This document shows positions 18,982-27,962 of a stretch of DNA of 45,638 nt, piece by piece. Each line of letters begins with the position of its first letter. Position 1 is the first letter of the stretch. Under the pieces are notes generated by a model. The model had not been told where the DNA came from and made no database searches. It worked only from the letters and a program-made list of their open reading frames with translations. The translations under genes and the position numbers were made by a program. Source of the stretch: Buchnera aphidicola (Anoecia oenotherae) (GTDB lineage: Bacteria > Pseudomonadota > Gammaproteobacteria > Enterobacterales > Enterobacteriaceae); contig NZ_CP033012.1 in assembly GCF_005080765.1 (NCBI RefSeq), positions 503,054 to 548,691 on the forward strand, given 5' to 3'.

Positions 18982-19926
18982 CTAAATATATTGTTGTTTA
19001 TTTAAAACAGTTAATAATGTATCAGTAGCTAGATTTTTATTTTCAGAATCTAAATAATACAAGGATTTCCAACTACGAATCCATGTCATTTGTCTTTTTG
19101 CTAAAAAAACAGTAGCTTTCATTATTTCATGAACTAATTGATTATAATTTATTTTATTAGTTAAGTATTTATACATCTGCCTATAACCAACACAACGCAT
19201 AGACGGCAAATTTTCATGAATATTTTTTTTAGATAAAATCATTTTTACTTCGTCTTCAAAACCAGATTCCAACATAGTTTGCAATCGAATTTTTATATTA
19301 TTATATAAAGTATGTTTGTTTTTTGGTATTAGTGCAAATTGACATATATTATCTAAAAACTTTTCGTTAATATCCATATTATTTTCTATTAAAGAACTTT
19401 TTTTACATAAAATACTTAATTCTAATGCTCTAAATAATCTATAAGAATCATGTGGGTGAACTTTTTTTATTAACTTTGAATTTTTTTTCTTTAAAAAATT
19501 ATATATATATTGTGTCCCTTTATTTTTTAAAATATTAATAATAGAATTTCTTAACTTTGTACTCTTTTTCGGACTAGATTTCAATCCATTTAATAAAACT
19601 TTATAATATAACATTGTTCCACCAACAAAAACTGGAATATTCCCCCTGTATTGTATGTTTTTTACTTCTCTTTTTGCATCATGAAAGAATTCAGCTACTG
19701 AATACGTTTCAGTAGGATCTTTTATATTTATTAACTTATGAGGTACATTTAACAATTCAAAACTAGTAGGCTTAGCAGTCCCTATATTCATATCTCTATA
19801 AATTAATCCTGAATCTACGCTAATAATTTCAATAGGAAGAATTTTTTTTAGATTTATAGCGAATGAAGTTTTTCCGCATGCTGTAGGACCCATAATAAAT
19901 ATTACAAACGATTTTCTGAATGTCAT
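18982..19926 (-). CDS. miaA: tRNA dimethylallyltransferase MiaA
   Basis: MiaA adds a dimethylallyl group to A37 of tRNAs reading codons that begin with U. The 314-residue product (E. coli 316) has the P-loop IMGPTACGKTSFA, the catalytic DSGLIYRDMNIGTAKP, the QR-like RCVGYRQMYKYL and the C-terminal AKRQMTWIRSW. I choose the ATG at 19926 (MTFRKSF), just downstream of an AGAAGAAG sequence. The frame stays open 19 codons further to a TTG, but that stretch has no family counterpart. In E. coli hfq and hflX follow miaA; both are absent here. Confidence 0.93.
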   Translation of the reverse strand: MTFRKSFVIFIMGPTACGKTSFAINLKKILPIEIISVDSGLIYRDMNIGTAKPTSFELLNVPHKLINIKDPTETYSVAEFFHDAKREVKNIQYRGNIPVFVGGTMLYYKVLLNGLKSSPKKSTKLRNSIINILKNKGTQYIYNFLKKKNSKLIKKVHPHDSYRLFRALELSILCKKSSLIENNMDINEKFLDNICQFALIPKNKHTLYNNIKIRLQTMLESGFEDEVKMILSKKNIHENLPSMRCVGYRQMYKYLTNKINYNQLVHEIMKATVFLAKRQMTWIRSWKSLYYLDSENKNLATDTLLTVLNKQQYI

Positions 19927-20489
19927 AACTTCTTCTATTTTAAATAGAAAATATATTCCATAAAATTTACTTAAACTATTCAAACAAATTATTTTTTATT
20001 TCAAACCTAAAAATATTAGTTTATCTTCGATAAATTTAATATTTTCATTACTTAAAAAATGATTACTACATTTTACTTTAAAAAAATTACATTTAATTAC
20101 AATAATTATATACAAGTATATTTTTTATTTATTTAAATATACAAAAATGATATAACTTCAGATAATTTTCTTTTAATGTTCTATATTATAAATAATGACA
20201 ATTATATATTATAAATAGTATTCATCGTATAAATAGTATCTATATGCATACTAAAACAGTATAAATTTTATATTTTAACCTGATACATCTATATAATATA
20301 TATATATATGTTAAAATAACAGTATTCTTCTACATATTTTCGATACCTGTATTTATAATTTATAAAAATAAATATTGTTATAAAAAATATTATTTATAAT
20401 ATAAAATAACTATATTTTTATAACTATAAATTAAATGTACTATCAAAATTTAATCTATTAATTATAAATCAGAAAATTCAATAATTCAG
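19927..20489. other. miaA-pgi intergenic region
   Basis: About 560 bases of AT-rich sequence. E. coli has mutL directly upstream of miaA; I recognise no MutL motif here. No hairpin stands out above AT background, and nothing else is supportable. Confidence 0.4.
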
Positions 20490-22136
20490 TCATACATTAT
20501 TATAAAACTTTATTAATCCATTAGTCGAACTATCAAAAGAAAGATCAAATTGATTTTTACTATCTAAACTCTTTTCAATATCATTAGCCATTTTTTTACC
20601 TAATTCAACACCCCACTGATCAAAACTATAAACATTAAATATTACTCCCTGAACAAACGTTTTATGTTCATATAAAGCAATTAATGAACCTAAGTTATAT
20701 GGATCTAATATATCTAACATTATAGAATTACTAGGTTTATTTCCATCAAAGTTTTTAAAAGTTGAAAATAACTTTTTATTATTACTAATTTGTATATTAC
20801 TATTTACGTCTTCTTCAAAAACATCACTACTTTCACCAAATGCTAATGCTTTTGTTTGTGCTAAAAAATTTGCTAATAATTGAATATTATGTTTTTGAAA
20901 TTCATTTGTTTTATTAATAGGAATTATAAAATCACAAGGAATTAATTTCGTTCCTTGATGAAGTAATTGATAAAAAGCATGCTGGCTATTTGTACCTATT
21001 CCTCCCCATACTATAGGGCCTGTTTGCCAGGATACTTTTTTTCCCTGTTTATTTATATTTTTTCCATTAGATTCCATATTAGTTTGTTGTAAATACTCTA
21101 CAAACTTATGCATATAATTATTGTATGGAAGAATAGCTTCTGTTTCTGTATTAAAAAAATTATTGTACCAAATTCCAATTAATGCCAATATAACAGGTAT
21201 ATTTTTTTCTAATCTTTCACTAGAAAAATGCACGTCCATGTCATAAGCTCCTTTTAAAAGACTAATAAAATTTTTATATCCAATAGCTAAGGAAATAGAA
21301 AGTCCAACAGAAGACCATAATGAATACCTCCCTCCAACCCAATTCCAAAATCTAAATATATTATTTTTTGAAATTCCGAAATTTTCAGCACATTGTACAT
21401 TCGTAGTTAATGCAAAAAAATGCTTTTCTAAACTCTTTTTTATTTTTGTTTTTTTTAGAAAAATATTTTTTATTGTCATTGCATTTGTCATTGTTTCTTT
21501 CGTAGTAAAAGTTTTTGAAGAAATTAAAAAAATAGTTGTTTCAAAATTTATTTTTTTTAAAATATTTAAAATATTACAAGAATCAATATTGGATATAAAA
21601 TGTATATTTAAATGATTTCTATATTGTTGTAAAGATTCTATAACCATATTTGGACCTAAATGAGATCCACCTATTCCGATGTTAACAATATCGGTAATTT
21701 TCTTATTAGTATATCCAGTCCATTTACCTTTTATAACTAAGTTTGAAAACACTTTCATTTTTTTTAAACTATTTTTTATATCTATCATTACATTTTGTCT
21801 ATCTACTAAAATTGGATTATTACTCATATTACGTAATGCTATGTGCAATACTGGTTGATTCTCTGTTTTATTTATTTTCTCACCTGAAAACATATCTTTT
21901 ATAGATTTTTCTAAACCCATTTCTTTAGAAAGTTGTATTAGTAATTTTATTGTATTCTTTGAAATATTATTTTTTGAAAAATCTACTAACATTTTATTAT
22001 TAAATACTAGCGAAAAATTTTTAAATCTACTAGTGTCTTTTACAAAAAAATTTTTTATATGTATTTTACTTATAATCTTAAAATGATCACTTAATTCTTT
22101 CCAAGAATTAGTTTCATTTGGATTTATTGTATTCAT
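20490..22136 (-). CDS. pgi: Glucose-6-phosphate isomerase
   Basis: Pgi interconverts glucose-6-phosphate and fructose-6-phosphate in glycolysis. The 548-residue product (E. coli 549) shows the sugar-phosphate loop IGIGGSHLGPNMV, SKTFTTKETMTN, WVGGRYSLWSSVGLSI, the catalytic Glu/His region (MESNGKNINK, GTNSQHAFYQLLHQGT) and the catalytic-Lys region QWGVELGKKMA near the C-terminus. An AGGA site lies upstream of the ATG. It heads a long leftward gene series and diverges from orn. Confidence 0.97.
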   Translation of the reverse strand: MNTINPNETNSWKELSDHFKIISKIHIKNFFVKDTSRFKNFSLVFNNKMLVDFSKNNISKNTIKLLIQLSKEMGLEKSIKDMFSGEKINKTENQPVLHIALRNMSNNPILVDRQNVMIDIKNSLKKMKVFSNLVIKGKWTGYTNKKITDIVNIGIGGSHLGPNMVIESLQQYRNHLNIHFISNIDSCNILNILKKINFETTIFLISSKTFTTKETMTNAMTIKNIFLKKTKIKKSLEKHFFALTTNVQCAENFGISKNNIFRFWNWVGGRYSLWSSVGLSISLAIGYKNFISLLKGAYDMDVHFSSERLEKNIPVILALIGIWYNNFFNTETEAILPYNNYMHKFVEYLQQTNMESNGKNINKQGKKVSWQTGPIVWGGIGTNSQHAFYQLLHQGTKLIPCDFIIPINKTNEFQKHNIQLLANFLAQTKALAFGESSDVFEEDVNSNIQISNNKKLFSTFKNFDGNKPSNSIMLDILDPYNLGSLIALYEHKTFVQGVIFNVYSFDQWGVELGKKMANDIEKSLDSKNQFDLSFDSSTNGLIKFYNNV

Positions 22137-22430
22137 AAAGCAAATCCTATTTAATATTTAAAATATGTAAAATGTATACCTTATACAATATATAATTCAA
22201 TTCTATACTATATATTAATATATTATACTTTCTCAAGTATTTATTTTTCTATTTTAATGATTCTTAAATTAACATACTATATATTTATATTTATATAAGC
22301 AATAATAAAATTATATATAAATTCAAAAAATAACTATCTTTTAAAACAAATCATTAGTTAAATTATAATATATTATTTTTTTAATAATTTTATTCAAATA
22401 TAACTATTTCTTAATTAGGAATTTTATTCC

Positions 22431-22973
22431 ATGAACTCTAATAATTTAGTATGGATAGACTTAGAAATGACAGGTTTAAATCCAAATTTTCACAAAATTA
22501 TTGAAATCGCGATTATTGTTACAGACATTCATTTAAATATTTTGTCTATAGGACCATGTATTGCTATTAATCAATCAAAAAAAACTATACATTTTATGAA
22601 CTCATGGAATAGAATAACACATAAAAAAACAGGACTATTAGATAAAGTAAAAACGAGTTCATATAACGAAAAAAAAGCTGAAAAAGAAATTATTCTATTT
22701 TTAAAAAAATGGATCCCAAGAAATTCTTCTCCTCTATGCGGAAACAGTATAAATAAAGATAGACAATTTTTACTAAAATATATGAAAAGATTAGAATTAT
22801 ATTTTCACTACAGATCTATTGACGTTAGTACTATAAAAGAATTAATTAAAAGATGGAATCCTTATTTAAAACTGTTTAAAAAACAATCTATTCACAATGC
22901 AAAAAACGATTTATTAGAATCAATAAAAGAACTAAAATATTATAAGAAGAATTTTTTTATCAATTTTTGTTAA
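22431..22973 (+). CDS. orn: Oligoribonuclease
   Basis: Orn degrades di- to pentanucleotide RNAs left by other exoribonucleases and is essential in E. coli. The 180-residue product (E. coli 181) has all DEDDh residues: WIDLEMTGLNP, ISIGPCIAI-type core sheets, GNSINKDRQFL and the final HNAKNDLLESI. An AGGA site upstream supports the ATG. It is followed by tRNA-Gly(GCC), as in E. coli (orn-glyV cluster). Confidence 0.95.
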   Translation: MNSNNLVWIDLEMTGLNPNFHKIIEIAIIVTDIHLNILSIGPCIAINQSKKTIHFMNSWNRITHKKTGLLDKVKTSSYNEKKAEKEIILFLKKWIPRNSSPLCGNSINKDRQFLLKYMKRLELYFHYRSIDVSTIKELIKRWNPYLKLFKKQSIHNAKNDLLESIKELKYYKKNFFINFC

Positions 22974-23027
22974 AATTAATTAATATAAAATTATTTTTTA
23001 TATAAAAAACAACAACACCTAGAATAC

Positions 23028-23055
23028 TTGAAAATACTATAAATTTCAGTATAAT
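23028..23055 (+). promoter_or_regulatory. Candidate sigma-70 promoter for tRNA-Gly
   Basis: TTGAAA (23028-23033) and TATAAT (23050-23055) are separated by 16 bases. They lie 40 bases before the tRNA-Gly 5' end, close to the bacterial consensus. AT-rich DNA produces many TATAAT sequences, so the -35 match and spacing carry the weight. Confidence 0.45.
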
Positions 23056-23095
23056 AGACATAGTTGTACTATAATAATAAATTATATTTTTACTT

Positions 23096-23169
23096 GCGGG
23101 AATAGCTCAGTTGGTAGAGTACAACCTTGCCAAGGTTGGGGTCGCGAGTTCGAATCTCGTTTCCCGCTA
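23096..23169 (+). tRNA. tRNA-Gly (anticodon GCC)
   Basis: A 74-base gene. The acceptor arms are GCGGGAA and TTCCCGC, the anticodon loop is TTGCCAA, the T-arm is GAGTTCGAATCTC, and the discriminator is T. No CCA is encoded. From memory it differs from E. coli glyV/X/Y at only a few positions, one of which turns the D-stem C25 into T (G:T pair). It follows orn, as in E. coli. Confidence 0.97.
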
Positions 23170-23284
23170 ATACAAATATTATTTTTAAGTATTTTTATAT
23201 ATATTAATATTTAACTATATTTATCTCATTCATTATGTCTAGTAATTATTTATTATCTTATTACATCTAAATATAGATCTACTT

Positions 23285-23312
23285 AAATTAATCTAATAAA
23301 TTAGATTAATTT
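23285..23312. terminator. Inverted repeat between tRNA-Gly and rpmE
   Basis: Perfect 11-base arms (23285-23295 and 23302-23312) with a six-base loop lie between the convergent tRNA-Gly and rpmE. A bidirectional terminator is the likeliest role. The sequence is almost all A and T. Confidence 0.4.
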
Positions 23313-23458
23313 ATCAGAAAATATTTTAGTAATATATTTTTTATATAAAATATTTAAAAGAACGACATTATTAATATATTTATATTTATATTTATATTCA
23401 TATTTATTTTAATTATTAAATATGTATTTAACTAAATTTAATAATATATAAACTTACA

Positions 23459-23683
23459 CTATTTCTGTTTTATACTTTCTGAAAACAAAGAAAATCTTTT
23501 GTTGAATCTATCAATTCTACCTTTTTTATCTAATACTCTTTGTTTTCCTGTGTAAAATGGATGACATTTAGAACATACGTCTAAACCAATATCTATATTT
23601 ATAGTAGAAAATATTTCTATTTTATTATTACAAGAACAAGTAGCTACTATTTTAGTATACTTTGGATGTATATTTTTCTTCAT
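23459..23683 (-). CDS. rpmE: 50S ribosomal protein L31
   Basis: L31 bridges the ribosomal subunits. The 74-residue product starts MKKNIHPKYTKI and carries the zinc-binding pairs CSC (near residue 16) and CSKC (near 37), then HPFYTGKQR and GRIDRFNKRF. This is the zinc-containing paralogue. The start is decided by an AAGGA site eight bases upstream of this ATG. An in-frame ATG two codons earlier is only two bases from that site. Confidence 0.96.
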   Translation of the reverse strand: MKKNIHPKYTKIVATCSCNNKIEIFSTINIDIGLDVCSKCHPFYTGKQRVLDKKGRIDRFNKRFSLFSESIKQK

Positions 23684-24316
23684 CGACATATTCCTTATGA
23701 TAAATTTTTTTAGTTTATAATGTAAAAACTATAAAAATATAATTTATTTATTAATTTTATACTCAAAAGCAAAGTACTAATAATTAAAAATTATAATATA
23801 TACTTTACCATATTCTAAAAAAAAGTTTATATTCGATACATTTTATAGTCTAGCTAAAAAATAGCTATATATATTTAATTTGCTCATTATAAATGATAAA
23901 TTGTACTAATATACTATCAAATAAAACTAATCCTAGTAATATACCCATATAATAAATATTATGCGATAAAGTCATATTACTATAAAACAAAACCTTACTG
24001 CTAATATAATCTTTTCATTTTTGCATAAAACTATAAATTAAATATTAATTATTTAATTTATTTGCAATAATTGCATAGATTTTTAAAAACCTCCATACAA
24101 TTTGTTAAATAACACTATAAATATAGTTAATTTTATCATACTAAATAACACCTATAAAATTATAGAGTATTATATATAATATATATATATTATATATATA
24201 TATATTATATATAATATATATAATATCTTTTTTTTTAATATTTACTTTTATATAAAACTATATTTAATGGTTATAACTAAGATTTTTTTCAATTTTAAAA
24301 AAGGAATTATTTATTA
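23684..24316. other. Divergent rpmE/hslV intergenic region
   Basis: About 630 bases, AT-rich, holding the rpmE and hslVU promoters. The most distinctive element is the alternating TA tract at 24169-24226. I cannot single out a heat-shock-type promoter for hslVU by eye. No gene is visible. Confidence 0.4.
24169..24226. repeat. Alternating TA tract upstream of hslV
   Basis: About 58 bases made almost entirely of alternating T and A, with occasional TT or AA breaks that make it self-complementary. It ends about 90 bases before the hslV start. It may be a simple slippage product; a role as a cruciform or easily melted region near a promoter is conjecture. Confidence 0.6.
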
Positions 24317-24847
24317 ATGACAACTATACTGAGTGTCCGATTAAATAAAAAAGTAGTTATTGGAGGAGATGGACAAGCTACTTTAGGGCATACTATTATG
24401 AAAAGCAATGTTAAAAAAGTAAGATCTCTTTACCATGAACAAGTATTAGCTGGTTTTGCTGGAAGTACAGCAGATGCTTTTACTCTATTTGAATTGTTTG
24501 AAAGAAAATTAGAAATATATCAAGGACAACTATTACGTGCAGCTATCGAATTAGCAAAAGATTGGAGAACTGATAAAATTCTAAGAAAATTAGAAGCACT
24601 ATTAGCGGTAGCTAATAAGTGTACTTCTTTAATTATAACTGGAAATGGAGATGTAATTCAACCAGAAAATGATTTAATTGCTATTGGATCAGGAGGTTCA
24701 TACGCTCAAGCTTCAGCTAGAGCTTTACTAGAAAATACTAAACTAGAAGCTATTAGTATAGTAGAAAAATCGCTTAAAATTGCTGCAAATATATGTATAT
24801 ACACCAATCACTCATTTACTATTAAAGAATTAAACTCAGAGAAATAA
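24317..24847 (+). CDS. hslV: ATP-dependent protease HslV (ClpQ) peptidase subunit
   Basis: HslV is the proteasome-like peptidase that forms a dodecamer capped by HslU. The 176-residue product equals E. coli (176). After the initiator Met come the catalytic N-terminal TTILSVRLN with the nucleophilic Thr, then GGDGQATLGHTIMK, AGFAGSTADAFTLFELFE, LAKDWRTDK and ITGNGDVIQPENDLIAIGSGG. It lies ten bases upstream of hslU, the usual two-gene operon, and is unusually well conserved compared with its neighbours. Confidence 0.98.
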   Translation: MTTILSVRLNKKVVIGGDGQATLGHTIMKSNVKKVRSLYHEQVLAGFAGSTADAFTLFELFERKLEIYQGQLLRAAIELAKDWRTDKILRKLEALLAVANKCTSLIITGNGDVIQPENDLIAIGSGGSYAQASARALLENTKLEAISIVEKSLKIAANICIYTNHSFTIKELNSEK

Positions 24848-24857
24848 GGACTATTTT

Positions 24858-26192
24858 ATGTCTTCAATGACTCCAATAGAAATAATTAATGAACTAAATA
24901 AATTTATTGTTGGTCAAAAAAAAGCAAAACGAGCAGTAGCTATAGCTCTAAGAAATAGATGGAGAAGAATGCAATTAAATGAAGAACTAAAATATGAAGT
25001 AACGCCTAAAAATATTTTAATGATTGGTCCGACTGGAGTTGGAAAAACAGAAATAGCAAGAAGATTAGCTAAACTAGCTAAAGCGCCTTTTATAAAAGTA
25101 GAAGCTACGAAATTTACAGAAATAGGATATGTTGGAAAAGAAGTAGATTCTATAATTAGAGACTTAACCGACGTCGCTATAAAAATAGTACGTATGCAAA
25201 TTATTGAGAAAAACAAATCCCAAATATCAAAACTAGCTGAAGATAGAATATTAGAGGTTCTAATTCCTACTCCAAAAAATAAATGGGGAGAACCTGAAAA
25301 TTTAAAAAAACCTGTAACTACTATTGAATCTTTTAGAAAAAAATTAAAAGAAGGAAAACTAGACGATAAAGAAATAGAAATAAATATAGCAGTAACTCCA
25401 GTAGGAGTGGAAATTATGGCTCCACCTGGAATGGAAGAGTTAACTGGACAATTACAGTCATTGTTTCAAAATGTAGGTGGACATAAAAAAAATGTACGCA
25501 AACTTAAAATAAAAGATGCTCTAAATTTATTAATTGAAGAAGAAGCTAGAAAATTAGTAAATCCAGAAAAATTAAAACAAAAAGCTATTTATGCTGTTGA
25601 ACAAAATGGAATAGTTTTTATCGATGAAATTGATAAAATTTGTAGAAATAATAATAACTCCTCTGGTCCTGATATATCTAGAGAAGGAGTTCAACGTGAT
25701 TTATTACCTTTAATAGAAGGATGTACTGTTTCTACAAAACATGGGATGGTTAAAACAGATCATATTTTATTCATTGCCTCTGGAGCGTTTCAAGTATGTA
25801 CTCCTTCTAACTTAATCCCAGAACTACAAGGAAGATTACCTATTAGAGTCGAATTGAATGCTTTAACTATAGAAGATTTTAAAAAAATTTTAACTGAACC
25901 TAAACATTCAATTACTATGCAGTACGCAGAACTAATAAAAACGGAAAAAGTAAATGTTATTTTCACTCAAGAAGGAATATCTGCTATAGCCAAAGCTGCT
26001 TGGAAAGTTAACGAATCAATGGAAAATATAGGAGCAAGAAGATTATATACTGTTTTAGAACAATTAATGGAAGAAATTTCATTTAATGCTAGTGAAAATC
26101 AAGGTGTTACAATTACTATTGATGAAAAATACGTTAGTAAATATTTAGATAAATTAATTTATAATGAAGATCTTAGTCGATTTATTTTATAA
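24858..26192 (+). CDS. hslU: ATP-dependent protease ATPase subunit HslU (ClpY)
   Basis: HslU is the AAA+ unfoldase that feeds substrates to HslV. The 444-residue product (E. coli 443) has Walker A MIGPTGVGKTEIARRLAK, the pore motif region GYVGKEVDSI, a somewhat shortened I-domain, Walker B GIVFIDEIDKI, the sensor region LFIASGAF, and the C-terminal sensor 2 IGARRLYTVLE, ending in LSRFIL, the tail that inserts into HslV. An AAGGA site precedes the ATG. hslVU is one of the few ATP-dependent proteases kept by such reduced genomes. Confidence 0.98.
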   Translation: MSSMTPIEIINELNKFIVGQKKAKRAVAIALRNRWRRMQLNEELKYEVTPKNILMIGPTGVGKTEIARRLAKLAKAPFIKVEATKFTEIGYVGKEVDSIIRDLTDVAIKIVRMQIIEKNKSQISKLAEDRILEVLIPTPKNKWGEPENLKKPVTTIESFRKKLKEGKLDDKEIEINIAVTPVGVEIMAPPGMEELTGQLQSLFQNVGGHKKNVRKLKIKDALNLLIEEEARKLVNPEKLKQKAIYAVEQNGIVFIDEIDKICRNNNNSSGPDISREGVQRDLLPLIEGCTVSTKHGMVKTDHILFIASGAFQVCTPSNLIPELQGRLPIRVELNALTIEDFKKILTEPKHSITMQYAELIKTEKVNVIFTQEGISAIAKAAWKVNESMENIGARRLYTVLEQLMEEISFNASENQGVTITIDEKYVSKYLDKLIYNEDLSRFIL

Positions 26193-26682
26193 AATTTTTA
26201 TTTTTTATTACATTTAATTAAAATTATTAAATCTTTTCTGTCTCAATTTTTTTCTATGAGATAGAAAGATACATATTATTTTTTTAATCACCATTATTTA
26301 AATAATTTAAAATATTTATTATGTAATATATTTAAATCAACAAAATTTATAAATGTTTTTTAAATAGACAATATGTTTTATCTACATATGCTAAATATGT
26401 TATGTACATATATTTTTCTATCTTTTTAAAATTAATTAAACACTATTTGTCTTTATAAACAATACAATAAAATACCGTTCTAAATAATAACATATATTTA
26501 TATGTATAAATTAATTTATGATTTATAAATAGCAAAAATCTAATAAAATATAAATATGTATTAAAAATATTTTTTTGCAAAAATATAAATTTTTAATAAA
26601 AATATAAAAAATATTGATTCATTTTATTAAAAATAATCAAATACTATCTATCTAAAAAACACAAAGATCAGGATATAAAAAT
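26193..26682. other. hslU-fpr intergenic region
   Basis: About 490 bases. The hslVU terminator hairpin lies at 26231-26270. The rest is AT-rich sequence with no recognisable gene and should include the fpr promoter. Confidence 0.4.
26231..26270 (+). terminator. Hairpin terminating hslVU
   Basis: Arms at 26231-26245 and 26257-26270 pair over 14 positions with one bulge and one G:T pair, around an 11-base T-rich loop. The hairpin is 38 bases after the hslU stop and is followed, after eight bases, by a T-rich run. It has more G and C than any spacer nearby. Confidence 0.55.
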
Positions 26683-27435
26683 ATGTCAATCTGGACAACT
26701 GCTAAAATTATACGAATTAAAAAATGGACAGATCAATTATTTACTGTTTTTATGACTGCAAAAATAGACAATTTTATTGCAGGACAATTTTCTAAAATTT
26801 CTATTTTAACAGGCAACACAAAAAGAATACAAAGAGCTTATTCTTACGTTAATCCTCCAAATAATAATATATTAGAATTTTATATATCCCGTATTTCAGA
26901 AGGATGTTTAAGCCCAACTTTATATTCTTTAAAACCTAAAGATAAAGTTTTTATTACTAAAAAATCATTCGGATGTTTTACGCTAAATAATATTTCTAGT
27001 TGTAAAATATTATGGATGATAGCTACAGGAACTGCAATAGGACCATATTTATCAATATTACAACAAAAAAATGAAGAGATAAAAAAATTTAAACATATAA
27101 TACTAATTCATGCAGTTCGATACTCACAAGACCTAACATATTCAAGTACTATACAAAAATTAGAAAAAATATACTATGGAAAACTAATTTTTAAAAGCAT
27201 TGTAAGCAGAGAAAAAACAAAAGCATCTCTTTTTGGTCGAATACCAAATCTACTCATAAATCAACAATTAGAAAAATCAGTGAACTATTTCATTTCTCCT
27301 CATACATCTCATGTAATGTTATGTGGAAATCCTAATATGGTAAAAGAAACATGCGATGTTCTTCAAAAGAATTATAAAATGAAAAAAAACTTTAAAAAAA
27401 ACCATGGAAATATTAGTAGCGAAAACTATTGGTAA
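26683..27435 (+). CDS. fpr: Ferredoxin/flavodoxin-NADP+ reductase
   Basis: Fpr is an FAD enzyme passing electrons between NADPH and ferredoxin or flavodoxin. The 250-residue product (E. coli 248) shows the FAD motif RAYSYVNPPNNN, the NADP-binding WMIATGTAIGPYLSI, VVSRE-type IVSREKT, LCGNPNMV and the conserved C-terminal ENYW. It is the likely electron source for the ferredoxin encoded at 42776 and hence for Fe-S cluster assembly and radical-SAM enzymes such as HemW. Confidence 0.97.
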   Translation: MSIWTTAKIIRIKKWTDQLFTVFMTAKIDNFIAGQFSKISILTGNTKRIQRAYSYVNPPNNNILEFYISRISEGCLSPTLYSLKPKDKVFITKKSFGCFTLNNISSCKILWMIATGTAIGPYLSILQQKNEEIKKFKHIILIHAVRYSQDLTYSSTIQKLEKIYYGKLIFKSIVSREKTKASLFGRIPNLLINQQLEKSVNYFISPHTSHVMLCGNPNMVKETCDVLQKNYKMKKNFKKNHGNISSENYW

Positions 27436-27800
27436 AAATAAAAATATATATAAAATTTTTTAAATAGTTAAACAATTAAATATATTTAAACCATAATTTT
27501 AGTTGTTCAATTAATATTTAAATACAAAAATGCTATTATGCTTCTTGAAAATATTTTAAATTTTGCATTCAAAATACAACAATATATACAATACTAATAA
27601 AAATAGTGTTTTATATATGAAATTTATAAAAAAAAATTATGTGTAATTCGCTTTATTAAGTACAATTAAAATCAAATTTATATAAAATGTATTTATATAT
27701 GTATTGTCAATCAATACGATAAAAATCGATGTTTTTCTATTTTTTATAAGTATATCTAAATTAGATGGAATCAAAAAATATTATTTATAATAGAACTTTA

Positions 27801-27842
27801 AATTTATTAAAATAATTAATCAATCATTTATTTTAATAAATT
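27801..27842. terminator. First of two tandem hairpins, fpr/orphan spacer
   Basis: Perfect 15-base AT arms (27801-27815 and 27828-27842) around a 12-base loop. It sits ten bases before a second, stronger hairpin. Probable part of a bidirectional terminator. Confidence 0.4.
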
Positions 27843-27851
27843 AAATTCATT

Positions 27852-27892
27852 AAAAACAAATTTTACTATAATAAATAGTAAAATTTGTTTTT
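27852..27892. terminator. Perfect 18-bp hairpin, fpr/orphan spacer
   Basis: Perfect 18-base arms (27852-27869 and 27875-27892) with a five-base AATAA loop. On the plus strand it is followed by ACATTTTTTT; on the minus strand it also runs into T's. It is 71 bases past the orphan stop on the minus strand, so it most likely ends both convergent transcripts. Confidence 0.6.
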
Positions 27893-27962
27893 ACATTTTT
27901 TTAAATAGAATTAAAATAATTAATAATTGTAAATTTTTTTAATGTTTTTCAATAAATTACTT

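Larger units (their letters stand above)
27436..27962. other. Convergent spacer between fpr and the orphan gene
   Basis: About 530 bases between convergent 3' ends. It contains two strong tandem hairpins (27801-27842 and 27852-27892), annotated separately. No gene is visible. Confidence 0.45.

Noticed and set aside
24914..25216. Minus-strand frame inside hslU
   Set aside because: Antisense shadow of the Walker A region of hslU.
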